Part shown: piece by piece, positions 47,502 to 56,337 of the stretch
Layout of the letters: each line of letters opens with the position of its first letter
How positions within the stretch are numbered: the first letter of the stretch is position 1
DNA from: a virus
Virus record (IMG/VR): IMGVR_UViG_3300045136_000054
Span: 28,873 to 92,872 of that record
DNA length: 64,000 nt
Strand: one strand, 5' to 3'
Made by a program: the position numbers and the translations under genes
The notes under the pieces: model-generated
Seen by the model: only the letters and a program-made list of their open reading frames with translations
Databases searched by the model: none
What the model was told of the DNA's origin: nothing

Positions 47502-47651
47502 AATGCGAAAGTTAAAGACATTTGGAATAGAGATAAAATAAAAATTAATTTAGCAGAACAACAAGGATATAATGTTTCAGTACTATGGGAAAATGACATA
47601 AGAAAGAATTTTGATAATGTTAAAAATAGAATTATTAATTTTTTATTATAG
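47502..47651 (+). pseudogene. Remnant of a Vsr-like (EDxHD-type) homing endonuclease between intein halves
   Basis: In frame with the N-half, directly after its stop, 49 codons read ...RDKIKINLAEQQGYNVSVLW and a basic tail to TAG. This is the typical C-terminal region of Vsr/EDxHD nucleases. The catalytic N-terminal part is gone. Fits the known fractured-gene arrangement in which such a nuclease lies between split-intein halves. Confidence 0.65.
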
Positions 47652-47659
47652 GAAATAAA

Positions 47660-48367
47660 ATGAAAACGGTTAAAATTAAATCTATCAAAAAAATTGAAAA
47701 TACTTCAATGCGTTATGATATAGAAGTTAATAATGTTAATAATTTTTTTGCTAATAATATATTAGTCCATAATTCGTTTTGTGGTATTACTTTTGTTCCT
47801 GAAAAAGATGGAACTGATGATATGATTGATGGCCGTATCCTTGTATATAGCAAAGGTCTCGGAAGTAAAGGTTTGTGTTTTAAAAATAATGAAAAAAACA
47901 AGGATAATATTTATATTAGAACGTTGAGAAGTATGGGAATAATTGATATTGTATTAAACACGTTTAAAAACGTGGAACTTGAAGAACCTATTCATATATT
48001 GGGTGAAATATATGGTCCGGGAGTCCAAGATTTGACATATGGAGAAAAAATTTCATTTAGAATTTTTGATATTGCTAGGGGATATAGACAAAATATTAAA
48101 TTTACTGATTTTGAAACATTAACAGAAATGAAAGATAAATTAAAATTAGAAATGGTTCCAATATTATTTGTTGGCCCATATTCAAAAGATACTGTTATGA
48201 AATATACTGTTGGAAAAGAAACAGTATCCGGAAAAGCTAAACATATTCGTGAAGGTGTTGTTGTTAAACCTAAAAATGAAAGAAATCACCCGCAATTAGG
48301 AAGAGTTATTCTTAAGAGTGTTAGTGAAGATTATTTAACACGTAAAGGTGGAACTGAATTCAATTAA
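47660..48367 (+). CDS. Split-intein C fragment fused to RNA ligase C-terminal part
   Basis: 235 residues. The first 38 form the intein C fragment ending NNFFANNILVHN. Ser 39 starts the C-extein SFCGITF, restoring KIHGS. Motifs III-V of the ligase follow (ILGEIYGPGVQDLTYG, GVVVKPKN, VILKSVSEDYL). RBS AGGAAAT. Confidence 0.9.
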   Translation: MKTVKIKSIKKIENTSMRYDIEVNNVNNFFANNILVHNSFCGITFVPEKDGTDDMIDGRILVYSKGLGSKGLCFKNNEKNKDNIYIRTLRSMGIIDIVLNTFKNVELEEPIHILGEIYGPGVQDLTYGEKISFRIFDIARGYRQNIKFTDFETLTEMKDKLKLEMVPILFVGPYSKDTVMKYTVGKETVSGKAKHIREGVVVKPKNERNHPQLGRVILKSVSEDYLTRKGGTEFN

Positions 48368-48387
48368 AATCAGATGTTTAAAAATTA

Positions 48388-48681
48388 ATGAATAAATGTC
48401 CATTATGTCATCGTGAGTTGGGTGAAATAAATATTGATCAACACCATTTGATCCCAAAAACATTTAAGGGTAAAGATGCTGAAAAAATCCATAAAATATG
48501 TCACCAAAAAATTCATTCAACATTTACAGAACGCGAATTGTTAAATTATTATCATACATGGGAAAGATTAAGAGAACACCCGGAAATAGAAAAATTTATT
48601 AAGTGGGTTTCCAAACGTAGTATAGATTTTTTTGATATTTCAAAAGACACAAATGAAAGAAGTAAAAAAAGGAAAAGATAA
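48388..48681 (+). CDS. HNH nuclease-like protein, 97 aa
   Basis: Two Cys pairs and an HNH core: CPLCHREL, DQHHLIPKTFKG, KICHQKIHSTF. A basic C-terminus. Small free-standing HNH proteins in phages act in DNA packaging or as homing nucleases. Lies 20 bases after the ligase. Confidence 0.75.
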   Translation: MNKCPLCHRELGEINIDQHHLIPKTFKGKDAEKIHKICHQKIHSTFTERELLNYYHTWERLREHPEIEKFIKWVSKRSIDFFDISKDTNERSKKRKR

Positions 48682-48707
48682 TTTTTATAACACATGGAGA
48701 AAAATAT

Positions 48708-49043
48708 ATGAATAATATTATAGCATTAAAGCTTGTAAATGGAGAAGAAATCATTGGTCGCATTGATGACAATAATTTACGCTATTTATCATCTATGTTA
48801 AACAATATTAAAGATGATGAAAAATATTTTATAAAAATCGAAAAAGTAAGACGTATTGAAATTGGTGGAGATGGTAGTGGTAGAATTGGTTTGACGTTGG
48901 TTCCATTTATGTTTACGAATATGGATGGAACAATTTCTATTCAAATTAGCACAATATGTAGTGTAAATACTGATATTTCGAAACAACTTCAAGATGCATT
49001 TCTTGAACATACAAGTGGATTATCATTATCAACACATATGTAA
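48708..49043 (+). CDS. Hypothetical beta-rich protein, 111 aa (possible Sm-like fold)
   Basis: Starts MNNIIALKLVNGEEIIGRID, the first strands of an Sm/LSm-like barrel as judged by eye. Similar short proteins recur in T4-like and cyanophages. RNA binding would fit its place beside the RNA ligase, but this is a guess. Terminator follows. Confidence 0.65.
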   Translation: MNNIIALKLVNGEEIIGRIDDNNLRYLSSMLNNIKDDEKYFIKIEKVRRIEIGGDGSGRIGLTLVPFMFTNMDGTISIQISTICSVNTDISKQLQDAFLEHTSGLSLSTHM

Positions 49044-49071
49044 ATTTAATATTTTATATATATTTGTTATG

Positions 49072-49108
49072 ATGGGATAACTTTTAAAAAGTTATCCCAT
49101 TATTTTAT
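49072..49108 (+). terminator. Strong intrinsic terminator
   Basis: ATGGGATAACTTTT pairs with AAAGTTATCCCAT, followed by TATTTTAT. Confidence 0.82.
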
Positions 49109-49141
49109 ATAAATATATATTAATAACAACATAATATTAAC

Positions 49142-51283
49142 ATGTCAGAAGAAATATGCACATCTTCAAAAATAGTTGAAGATGAAATACTAAAATTATA
49201 TATAAAAAATCAAGAATTATTAGACATTTCTTGTGATTGGTATTGGGAACAAGATGAAAATCTTGTTTTTACTTATCTATCTGATAAATTTTTTCTTATT
49301 ACTGGTTTTGATAAAGAGGATTTTTTAGGCAAAAAAATATGTGAAATAGAATCTTTTGGATTTGAAGATATAAATGTGTTAAATGAATATAAAGATAAAA
49401 TAAATAAAAGATTACCGTTTCACGGATTTATATATTCTTTTAAAGACAAATATAATAGAACATATTGGTTTGAATTAAATGGTGTTCCAATTATAGATGA
49501 TTTAGGTATTTTTAATGGATACCGTGGAACAGGCAAAAACATAACAAATTATAAACTTTTATCGGAAAAAGTATTTAAACAAGAAAAACAAATTAATTAT
49601 GCATTGGCAGCACTTAAATATAGTTCTCATGGAATAATGATATGTGATGACGATATTAAAATAACATTTGTAAATCAGATGTTTAGTAATATAACAGGAT
49701 ATTCAATAGATGAAGTTTTAGGTAAAAAACCTAATATATTATCATCAGGAATTCATAATCCAGATTTTTATAAAAATATGTGGAATTCAATTTTAAATAC
49801 TGGTACGTGGAAAGGTGAAATATGGAATAAGAAAAAGACTGGTGAAATATACCCAGAACATCTTATAATATCAACAGTCAAAGATGATAATAATGAAATA
49901 ATTGGTTATATTGGTGAATTTTCAGATATAACAGAATTAAAAATAAAAGAAGAAAAAATAAATTTTTTAGCACATCATGATGTTTTGACAGGACTAGGAA
50001 ATAGGGAATTATTAAATGTAAAAATAAATGATCTATTTGCTGAAGCTAGATCTAATAATAAAAAAATAGCATTATTTTATTTAGATCTAGATAGATTTAA
50101 ATTAATCAATGATACATATGGTCATTCAACTGGAGATATTTTATTAAAAAATGTAGCTAAAATATTAAAATCAACAGTAAGAGAAAATGATCTTATTATT
50201 AGATTAGGTGGTGATGAGTTTGTTATAGTAATACATAATATATGTGATATTAAATATGTAGAGCGTATAGCAATTAAAATTCTAAATAGTTTAGAAAATC
50301 CTATAGAATTAAATGGTGGAACTAAAAAAATTAATATATCAGCATCTATAGGAATAAGCGTTTATCCAGATGATTCAACAAATATAAATGAATTATTAGA
50401 ATGTGCAGATGCAGCAATGTATTATGCTAAAGAATCTGGTAGAAATAATTTTCAATTTTATAAAGAAGAAATAGATGCTAGAGTTGAATATAGAGTTAAG
50501 ATAGAAAATGGTATTAGACGTGCTCTAGGGTATGATGAACTTCATTTATTTTATCAACCTATTATTTCAATAAGTACTAATAAAATTGTTGGTGTAGAGG
50601 CCTTATTAAGATGGGAAGATAGAAGAAATAATGCTATTATAACACCGAATTTATTTATTCATATTGTTGAAGATGCTGGAATGATTCATAAATTAACAAA
50701 TTTTGTTATAGATAGATGTATAAGAGATATAAAATTAATTCAAGATAAAGTAGATATATCTAATTTATATTTTTCTATGAATTTTTCTGCAAAGGATTTA
50801 AATGAAGAAACTGTTACAAAATTAAAAAATAAAATAATAAAAGAAAACATTGACCCAACAAAACTATGTATAGAAATAACAGAATCAATGCTTATCAATA
50901 ATATTGATTCAGCATCTAATAATATTGAAAAAATTAAAAATAGTGGAATAAAAATAGCTTTAGATGATTTTGGAACAGGTTATTCAAGTTTACACTATCT
51001 AGCAAAATTTAAAATAGATATTTTGAAAATAGATAAATCTTTTGTTGATAATATATTAATAAGTGATAAGTCACAAAATATTATAACTATGGTAAAAGAT
51101 TTAGCTGGTCGTATGAATATTTCTGTTACTGCTGAAGGAGTAGAAACATATGAACAGTTAGATAAACTTAAAGAAATAGGATGTCACAATTATCAGGGTT
51201 ACCTTGTATCTAGACCTATTCGTTTGGAAGAACTTGTTGAATTCATTAAAGACAATTATAATAAAACCAAACATATTTTATAA
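49142..51283 (+). CDS. PAS-PAS-GGDEF-EAL cyclic-di-GMP protein
   Basis: 713 residues without signal peptide. Two PAS domains (about 25-135 and 150-275) come before a GGDEF domain with intact RLGGDEF (about 356), then an EAL domain with VGVEALLRW (about 485), ITESML, DDFGTGYSS and TAEGVET motifs. Both the cyclase and phosphodiesterase active sites look intact. It could set host c-di-GMP level and thus motility, biofilm or surface structures. A very unusual gene for a phage. Monocistronic between terminators. Confidence 0.95.
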   Translation: MSEEICTSSKIVEDEILKLYIKNQELLDISCDWYWEQDENLVFTYLSDKFFLITGFDKEDFLGKKICEIESFGFEDINVLNEYKDKINKRLPFHGFIYSFKDKYNRTYWFELNGVPIIDDLGIFNGYRGTGKNITNYKLLSEKVFKQEKQINYALAALKYSSHGIMICDDDIKITFVNQMFSNITGYSIDEVLGKKPNILSSGIHNPDFYKNMWNSILNTGTWKGEIWNKKKTGEIYPEHLIISTVKDDNNEIIGYIGEFSDITELKIKEEKINFLAHHDVLTGLGNRELLNVKINDLFAEARSNNKKIALFYLDLDRFKLINDTYGHSTGDILLKNVAKILKSTVRENDLIIRLGGDEFVIVIHNICDIKYVERIAIKILNSLENPIELNGGTKKINISASIGISVYPDDSTNINELLECADAAMYYAKESGRNNFQFYKEEIDARVEYRVKIENGIRRALGYDELHLFYQPIISISTNKIVGVEALLRWEDRRNNAIITPNLFIHIVEDAGMIHKLTNFVIDRCIRDIKLIQDKVDISNLYFSMNFSAKDLNEETVTKLKNKIIKENIDPTKLCIEITESMLINNIDSASNNIEKIKNSGIKIALDDFGTGYSSLHYLAKFKIDILKIDKSFVDNILISDKSQNIITMVKDLAGRMNISVTAEGVETYEQLDKLKEIGCHNYQGYLVSRPIRLEELVEFIKDNYNKTKHIL

Positions 51284-51330
51284 ATATAAATATAAATATA
51301 TAAACAATTTTAAAATCAGAAAGGATTAAA

Positions 51331-51885
51331 ATGTTTTCATTATTGAATGAATTAGAAGAAATAAAAGAAATAAGAACATTAACTGAATCTATTAAATTAT
51401 GTGAAGATATTGGTAAATTCTTACAACCAATTATTGTAAAAATTAATGATGCTGTTGAAAATGATAAAAATCCTTTTAGTGGCCAAAATCCATTAAATAA
51501 AGAGGAATTAGCATCAATAATTACGGGATTAAATTCTTTATCTGATAGTGACGAAAGAGCAGCTCATGATGTTTTAGGTGATGATAGTAAATTTTATATT
51601 TTTTTAAGCGCATTAGGTGAAAAAGGAAATCCAAATACTGATAAAGCTGAAAAACATCTTAAAAATTTCTTTAAAAATCATGCATCATATAAGACATTAT
51701 ATACTAATAATTTAAAAAAATTAGAACTTCTTGAAAAACCATCAAAAGATGAAAACGTTAAAAAGGAAAAACAAAAAATTGTCGATGAATTAAAGAAAAT
51801 TTCTTATAATTTGCAAATGCAGATGAATAAGCTTAAAACAACATTAGCAGCAAAAAAAGCAGAAACTGCACAAAAAACTGCTTAA
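51331..51885 (+). CDS. Putative head-targeted helical protein, 184 aa
   Basis: N-terminus MFSLLNELEE|I is a looser version of the targeting motif. The rest is helical, with a Lys-rich coiled-coil C-terminus (about 120-184). RBS AAAGGAT. No family recognised. Confidence 0.62.
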   Translation: MFSLLNELEEIKEIRTLTESIKLCEDIGKFLQPIIVKINDAVENDKNPFSGQNPLNKEELASIITGLNSLSDSDERAAHDVLGDDSKFYIFLSALGEKGNPNTDKAEKHLKNFFKNHASYKTLYTNNLKKLELLEKPSKDENVKKEKQKIVDELKKISYNLQMQMNKLKTTLAAKKAETAQKTA

Positions 51886-51904
51886 TTTATATTTAAAATA
51901 ACTG

Positions 51905-51933
51905 TTTACAAATTATAGAATTTATGTTATAAT
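51905..51933 (+). promoter_or_regulatory. Promoter for 51973 gene
   Basis: TTTACA (51905-51910), 17-base spacer, TATAAT (51928-51933). Confidence 0.8.
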
Positions 51934-51972
51934 ATTCATAATTATGGATTATTGAGTTGTTACAGATATGTT

Positions 51973-52239
51973 ATGAATACAGATAAAAAACAAATCATCA
52001 ATGACAATTTAGATATTCATCCAACATTGGATGATTTTGAAGAACTTGAACGACTTGGTAATTCTCCATTAGAATTATTTTGGTTAAATATTAAAACTGA
52101 TTGGTATTTTTTCACACAAACAGGAATTGCGGCAAAAATCAAGATGATGTTTAACCAATTTTTATATTTAATTGGTTTAAAAAAGGAATGGGTTACTGAA
52201 AAAGATTATCCAGAAATTAAGTGGGATATTACCAAATAA
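51973..52239 (+). CDS. Hypothetical protein, 88 aa
   Basis: Start chosen at ATG 51973; upstream in-frame starts are non-ATG. Acidic first half, then an aromatic segment. Converges with the minus-strand kinase gene, overlapping it by 11 bases. Confidence 0.65.
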   Translation: MNTDKKQIINDNLDIHPTLDDFEELERLGNSPLELFWLNIKTDWYFFTQTGIAAKIKMMFNQFLYLIGLKKEWVTEKDYPEIKWDITK

Positions 52240-52657
52240 TACGTGATAAAATTTTGCTAATGCAATCTTCTTCATTAAAATAAACTGTTAAATCTGCATC
52301 TGACCAATTACTAACTGGTGTAATCCAATCATTTCTTTTTTCATTTTCTATTTTTTTCTGATTATTATTATTTATGACTAAAATTTTAAAATCGTTTTTT
52401 GTTAACAGTTCGTCTCGTATATCTTTAAAAGGTGCTTGAAGTGCAACAATTGGTGTAATTCCTAAATTTTCATATAATCGACCGAGTTGAAGACACAACC
52501 TCATATTTTTTCGTCTTCCATCATCATCATATCCAAAATTATAAATTGATGACCTAATAACATCCGAATCAATTACACAGGAATATTGAATATGTTTCAC
52601 TAATTCATTTGCTAAAGTGGTTTTACCAGAACCGCATTCACCCATTAATAAAATCAT
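52229..52657 (-). CDS. APS-kinase-like P-loop kinase, 142 aa
   Basis: Walker A GECGSGKTTLANEL (6-19), then DSDVIR and DDDGRRKNMRLCLQL and the APF...RDELL segment. Their order and spacing match adenylylsulfate kinase (CysC), although it is shorter than the usual 180-200 residues. Could phosphorylate APS to PAPS for the sulfotransferase at 37.3 kb. A polynucleotide- or other small-molecule kinase is an alternative. Paired with a tail-fibre-like gene on the minus strand. Confidence 0.72.
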   Translation of the reverse strand: MILLMGECGSGKTTLANELVKHIQYSCVIDSDVIRSSIYNFGYDDDGRRKNMRLCLQLGRLYENLGITPIVALQAPFKDIRDELLTKNDFKILVINNNNQKKIENEKRNDWITPVSNWSDADLTVYFNEEDCISKILSRIIW

Positions 52658-52659
52658 TT

Positions 52660-53055
52660 TTATATCTTTTTAATAATTGCATATCCTGAACATGCAATTG
52701 AAAACGTTAATGTAATAGTATTATTATCAGTAAAACTGAAATCATTAGGTATAATTGGCTTATACACATTTTCACCTATATCTACATAGATATTAAATAA
52801 AATATCTATAGTATTGAGGTTATGCTCTATTGTCCATGTTGTACTTGCCGAAGATTGAATGTGTTTATATGATGTTCCTGCACCAGTTGTAGATAATTCA
52901 ACCCATGTTGTTCCATTATGGACATAAAGTTTATTTTCATCTGTTCTATAAAATAATTCTGCAGCATTTGGATTAGATGGAAATGATGTTCCATTTGCAA
53001 CTGTTAAATTTAAAATACTTGAACCTTCTGCTATTTCACCGCCATAAATTTTCAT
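52660..53055 (-). CDS. Tail-fibre / virion-structural-like protein, 131 aa
   Basis: Contains the fibre-type segment NAAELFYRTDENKLYVHNGT followed by TWVEL, typical of phage adhesin subunits, then an Ig-like beta-rich C-terminus. Minus strand, with RBS AGGAAAA on that strand. The kinase follows after 2 bases. Confidence 0.78.
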   Translation of the reverse strand: MKIYGGEIAEGSSILNLTVANGTSFPSNPNAAELFYRTDENKLYVHNGTTWVELSTTGAGTSYKHIQSSASTTWTIEHNLNTIDILFNIYVDIGENVYKPIIPNDFSFTDNNTITLTFSIACSGYAIIKKI

Positions 53056-53104
53056 TTTAAGATTTTTCCTATATAATTATGAAAAATATATTATTGTTTA
53101 TTTA

Positions 53105-53133
53105 TTTATTTTTCATTAAAAATATGATATAAT
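53105..53133 (+). promoter_or_regulatory. Promoter for 53210 gene
   Basis: TTTATT (53105-53110), 17-base spacer, TATAAT (53128-53133). Confidence 0.7.
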
Positions 53134-53209
53134 ATAGTATATTCAAATAAAACTATTTAGGATAAGTAATAAATATATAAATTAATATTTAGAAAATAGG
53201 AAAAAATAA

Positions 53210-53788
53210 ATGAGCACACCATTAATTTTATCTTTGGATTCTAATGGAACCCCAAATAAATGGGTTACATGGCAAGATGCTGTAACATATGAAGCAAAGA
53301 ATCTTGTTGCCTGGAAAATGGGTGAAATTACATTTACTTTTTATGGTGGTAAAAGTAGAATTACTGGCAAAATATCTACTATTACAACATCAAGCATTAT
53401 TGCTGTGAAAGGTACACGTGCTAAATCTGAAAAATGGTTATCTAAAACACCTGTTCTTTCAAATAAAACATTATTTAGACGTGACCAAAACATTTGTGCA
53501 TACTGTGGAAATATGTTTCCGACAGAAAAATTAACACGCGATCATATTATTCCAAAATCATTAGGTGGTAAAGATATTTGGACTAACGTTGTTACCGCAT
53601 GTAAACCATGCAATCACAGAAAAGGGTCAAAAACTCTTGAACAAACAAATTTGGAATTATTATATGTTCCATACGTTCCAAATAGAGCAGAACATTTGAT
53701 TCTAGCAAATAGAAAAATATTAGCAGATCAAATGGAATTTTTAAAACAATTTTTACCAAAACATTCAAGGATGTTAGCGAATAAATGA
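53210..53788 (+). CDS. HNH endonuclease, 192 aa
   Basis: C-terminal HNH core with zinc ligands: CAYCGNMF, RDHIIPKSLGGKDIWTNVV, ACKPCNHRKGSKT. A beta-rich N-terminal half (about 1-80) precedes it. Resembles the bacterial HNH family found beside diverse systems and also phage homing nucleases. Terminator hairpin follows. Confidence 0.85.
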   Translation: MSTPLILSLDSNGTPNKWVTWQDAVTYEAKNLVAWKMGEITFTFYGGKSRITGKISTITTSSIIAVKGTRAKSEKWLSKTPVLSNKTLFRRDQNICAYCGNMFPTEKLTRDHIIPKSLGGKDIWTNVVTACKPCNHRKGSKTLEQTNLELLYVPYVPNRAEHLILANRKILADQMEFLKQFLPKHSRMLANK

Positions 53789-53800
53789 GAGGTATTTAGA

Positions 53801-53840
53801 TCTGAGGTTTTAATTAAATCTCAGACCATTTTCATTTAAA
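53801..53840 (+). terminator. Terminator-like hairpin
   Basis: TCTGAG pairs with CTCAGA (13-base loop), then CCATTTTCATTT. Confidence 0.5.
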
Positions 53841-53841
53841 A

Positions 53842-54411
53842 ATGACGAACATATTTTTTACTTCAGATACACATTTCTCACATTTTAATATTATTAAATA
53901 TTGTAATAGACCATTTACATCTACACAAGAAATGGATCAAATTCTTATTGATAATTGGAATTCTATTGTTACAAAACGAGATACTATTTATCATTTAGGT
54001 GACGTTGGATTTACTCAAGAAGATAAATTGTATAACATTCTTAAAAAATTAAATGGAAAAATTCATTTAATTTTAGGCAATCATGATAAAATTATTCGTA
54101 AATCAAATCTTCTAAAAAGTCGATTTGAAAGTATAAGTGATATAAAAAATGTTTATGTCAATATTAAAAAATCTAATGATATTCAACAAATTGTTTTATG
54201 TCATTACGCTATGAGAGTTTGGGATAAGTCACATTTTGGTTCATATCATTTATATGGTCATAGTCATGGAACATTACAAGACGATCAAAATTCATTATCA
54301 TTAGATGTAGGTGTAGATAATTGGAATTATTATCCGGTATCATTTGAACAAATACATGAAAAAATGAACACAAAGAATTTTAAACCTTTACAAAATGTTC
54401 AGAATAAATAA
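53842..54411 (+). CDS. Calcineurin-like phosphoesterase, 189 aa
   Basis: Short metallophosphoesterase with SDTHFSHFNII (8-18), HLGDVG (about 50-55), LGNHDK, LCHY and YGHSHG, the full metal set. This type, with HFSHxNII, is common in phages and bacteria. Substrate unknown. Confidence 0.85.
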   Translation: MTNIFFTSDTHFSHFNIIKYCNRPFTSTQEMDQILIDNWNSIVTKRDTIYHLGDVGFTQEDKLYNILKKLNGKIHLILGNHDKIIRKSNLLKSRFESISDIKNVYVNIKKSNDIQQIVLCHYAMRVWDKSHFGSYHLYGHSHGTLQDDQNSLSLDVGVDNWNYYPVSFEQIHEKMNTKNFKPLQNVQNK

Positions 54412-54476
54412 AATATTATATCAAAAATATAATTATAAAAATTAATATATATATGTTTAATGTGGAAAAATGATTT

Positions 54477-54731
54477 ATGAAATATAGAGATGATAATTTT
54501 GAAGAAAGTGTTAAACATTTATATATAAAAATAATAGGAATATTTTTAACATTTATTAATTTAATTATTGGAACATTTATAATAATTGTTGAACATTATG
54601 CACATGCTGAAAATATAAAACAATTAAAACAACAACAAGCTTTGTATATCTATTATATTAAGGATGAAAATGAAAAAGGTTTATTAGAAACGTTTAAACG
54701 TAATATAAATATAATAAACTATTTGAATTAG
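54477..54731 (+). CDS. Single-helix membrane protein, 84 aa
   Basis: A hydrophobic helix (about 17-38) flanked by charged ends. No family recognised. Bases 54732-54931 after it hold only a possible 19-codon ORF at 54804. Confidence 0.6.
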   Translation: MKYRDDNFEESVKHLYIKIIGIFLTFINLIIGTFIIIVEHYAHAENIKQLKQQQALYIYYIKDENEKGLLETFKRNINIINYLN

Positions 54732-54931
54732 AATTTAAAGAAAATAAAATTAATGCAAATAATGCATTAATAAAATGATACAGAATAGAATCTAAAGAAA
54801 TAAATGAAAAAATTATCCAAAATTGATCGTCTAAATAAATTTAAAGCATTACAAATACAATAATTTTTATATCGAAATGCATTTTCTTATAATATATACG
54901 AGATAATATTCTTTCTATAAAAGGAGTTACT

Positions 54932-55414
54932 ATGTCTATGTTTTTAGGATTAATTTTAGATATTTTATTTTTAATAGTTTGGCTTTTATTAGCACTTGAT
55001 TTTTCATCGTCAGGATACGGGATAGTTTATTCTATTGTTGTATCTTTTATAATCTCATTTTCTTCATTTTTCTTCCTTGGTATTTTTTTAGCAATATTAT
55101 TTAATCGTTTAAAAATAAATATCATAAAAAATAATGAACACATAAAACACGAACATCAAGTTAATGATAAATTACTTATTTTTGTGTTTGATGATAAAGA
55201 TATCAGTTCCAAATCTGAAGAAATAGCATGTATATTCAAGAATACAAAATTTCCAAAATGGATTAAAATTAAAGATTTAAAATTATTTTTTAAAGATGTT
55301 ATTCATACTAATGAAAATGGAATTTATAATATAAATGAATTACCAAAACAAAGTCCTATTATTATATTAAATCCAGGAGCAATATATGAACCTGAAGATG
55401 TTCAACAAAATTAA
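54932..55414 (+). CDS. Membrane protein with cytoplasmic domain, 160 aa
   Basis: Two hydrophobic segments (about 3-22 and 28-52) are followed by a soluble domain of about 100 residues. RBS AAAGGAG. Overlaps the bactofilin gene by 29 bases, so the pair may act together, the membrane partner anchoring the polymer. Confidence 0.68.
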   Translation: MSMFLGLILDILFLIVWLLLALDFSSSGYGIVYSIVVSFIISFSSFFFLGIFLAILFNRLKINIIKNNEHIKHEHQVNDKLLIFVFDDKDISSKSEEIACIFKNTKFPKWIKIKDLKLFFKDVIHTNENGIYNINELPKQSPIIILNPGAIYEPEDVQQN

Positions 55415-55823
55415 ACCAAAAAATACGCAATTTAATTCCATTATTGATGGAATTATTATTGATGGTGATATCACCGCTGAAGCTGGTAAAAGTGTTTTTA
55501 TTAACAGTCAAGTATTTGGATCAATACGATGTGAAAAAGGAAATAATTCTACAATATATATAGGCAAAGATGGAATAATATCCAAAAAAACAAATGATTT
55601 ACAAGAAAGTGTAGATACTAATATATACGAAAATAATGTAACAGAAGTATCTGCTGATCATATTATTGTTGAAGGTAAAATAGAAGCCATGAAAGTTCAT
55701 GCATATCAATCATTATTAATAAAAAATAGTGGTGAAATATTAGCACATACTATTAATTATAAAACACTTACTGTTGAAACAAATGGAAAAATAATAGGAT
55801 ATTTATATAATGATAGAGAATAA
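55386..55823 (+). CDS. Bactofilin-like polymer-forming protein
   Basis: 145 residues. Repeated short beta strands with the DUF583/bactofilin periodicity: SIIDGIIIDGDITAEAGKSVF, HIIVEGKIEAMKVHAYQSL, NSGEILAHTI. Bactofilins form a beta-helix that polymerises into filaments, often at membranes. A phage copy could organise infection structures or disturb host morphology. This is inferred. Overlaps both neighbours. Confidence 0.75.
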   Translation: MNLKMFNKIKPKNTQFNSIIDGIIIDGDITAEAGKSVFINSQVFGSIRCEKGNNSTIYIGKDGIISKKTNDLQESVDTNIYENNVTEVSADHIIVEGKIEAMKVHAYQSLLIKNSGEILAHTINYKTLTVETNGKIIGYLYNDRE

Positions 55824-56337
55824 CGTAGCAATAATTGCCGCTGTTTCTGACAATGGTGTTATCGGTAAAAATAATAAAATTCCCTGGCACCAAAAGACAG
55901 ATATACGAAATTTTAAATACATGACAACTGGCAATATTGTTGTTATGGGATCAAAAACATTTGAATCACTTAATGAAAAACCATTATCAAATAGAATTAA
56001 TTTTGTATTAACATCTAATATAATCAAATACAATAAACAATATAATGAATCAATATTATTTTTGAAATCATATGATGATGCATTATTTTATGGGTTCGAT
56101 ATTATAAAAAATAAACCAAACATTAAAATTTTTATAATTGGCGGTCAAAAGGTTTATGAACAAGCTATTAACCATTCATTTACTAATGAAATGTTTATAA
56201 CAAAAGTTCATTGTAATATTGAGGGTGATTCATATTTTCCAAAAATTGATGAATCATGGACTTTAATGTCAGTTACTAATTTTCCACAAGATGAAAATAA
56301 TGAATATTCATATAGTTTTTTATATTATAAAAGATAA
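55810..56337 (+). CDS. Dihydrofolate reductase
   Basis: 175 residues. Family motifs: AIIAAVSDNGVIGKNNKIPW (with Trp of the substrate pocket), VVMGSKTFESL and FIIGGQKVYEQA. Reduces dihydrofolate for thymidylate synthesis and is common in T4-like phages. Fits nrdJ in nucleotide supply. Overlaps the bactofilin gene by 14 bases. Confidence 0.92.
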   Translation: MIENNVAIIAAVSDNGVIGKNNKIPWHQKTDIRNFKYMTTGNIVVMGSKTFESLNEKPLSNRINFVLTSNIIKYNKQYNESILFLKSYDDALFYGFDIIKNKPNIKIFIIGGQKVYEQAINHSFTNEMFITKVHCNIEGDSYFPKIDESWTLMSVTNFPQDENNEYSYSFLYYKR

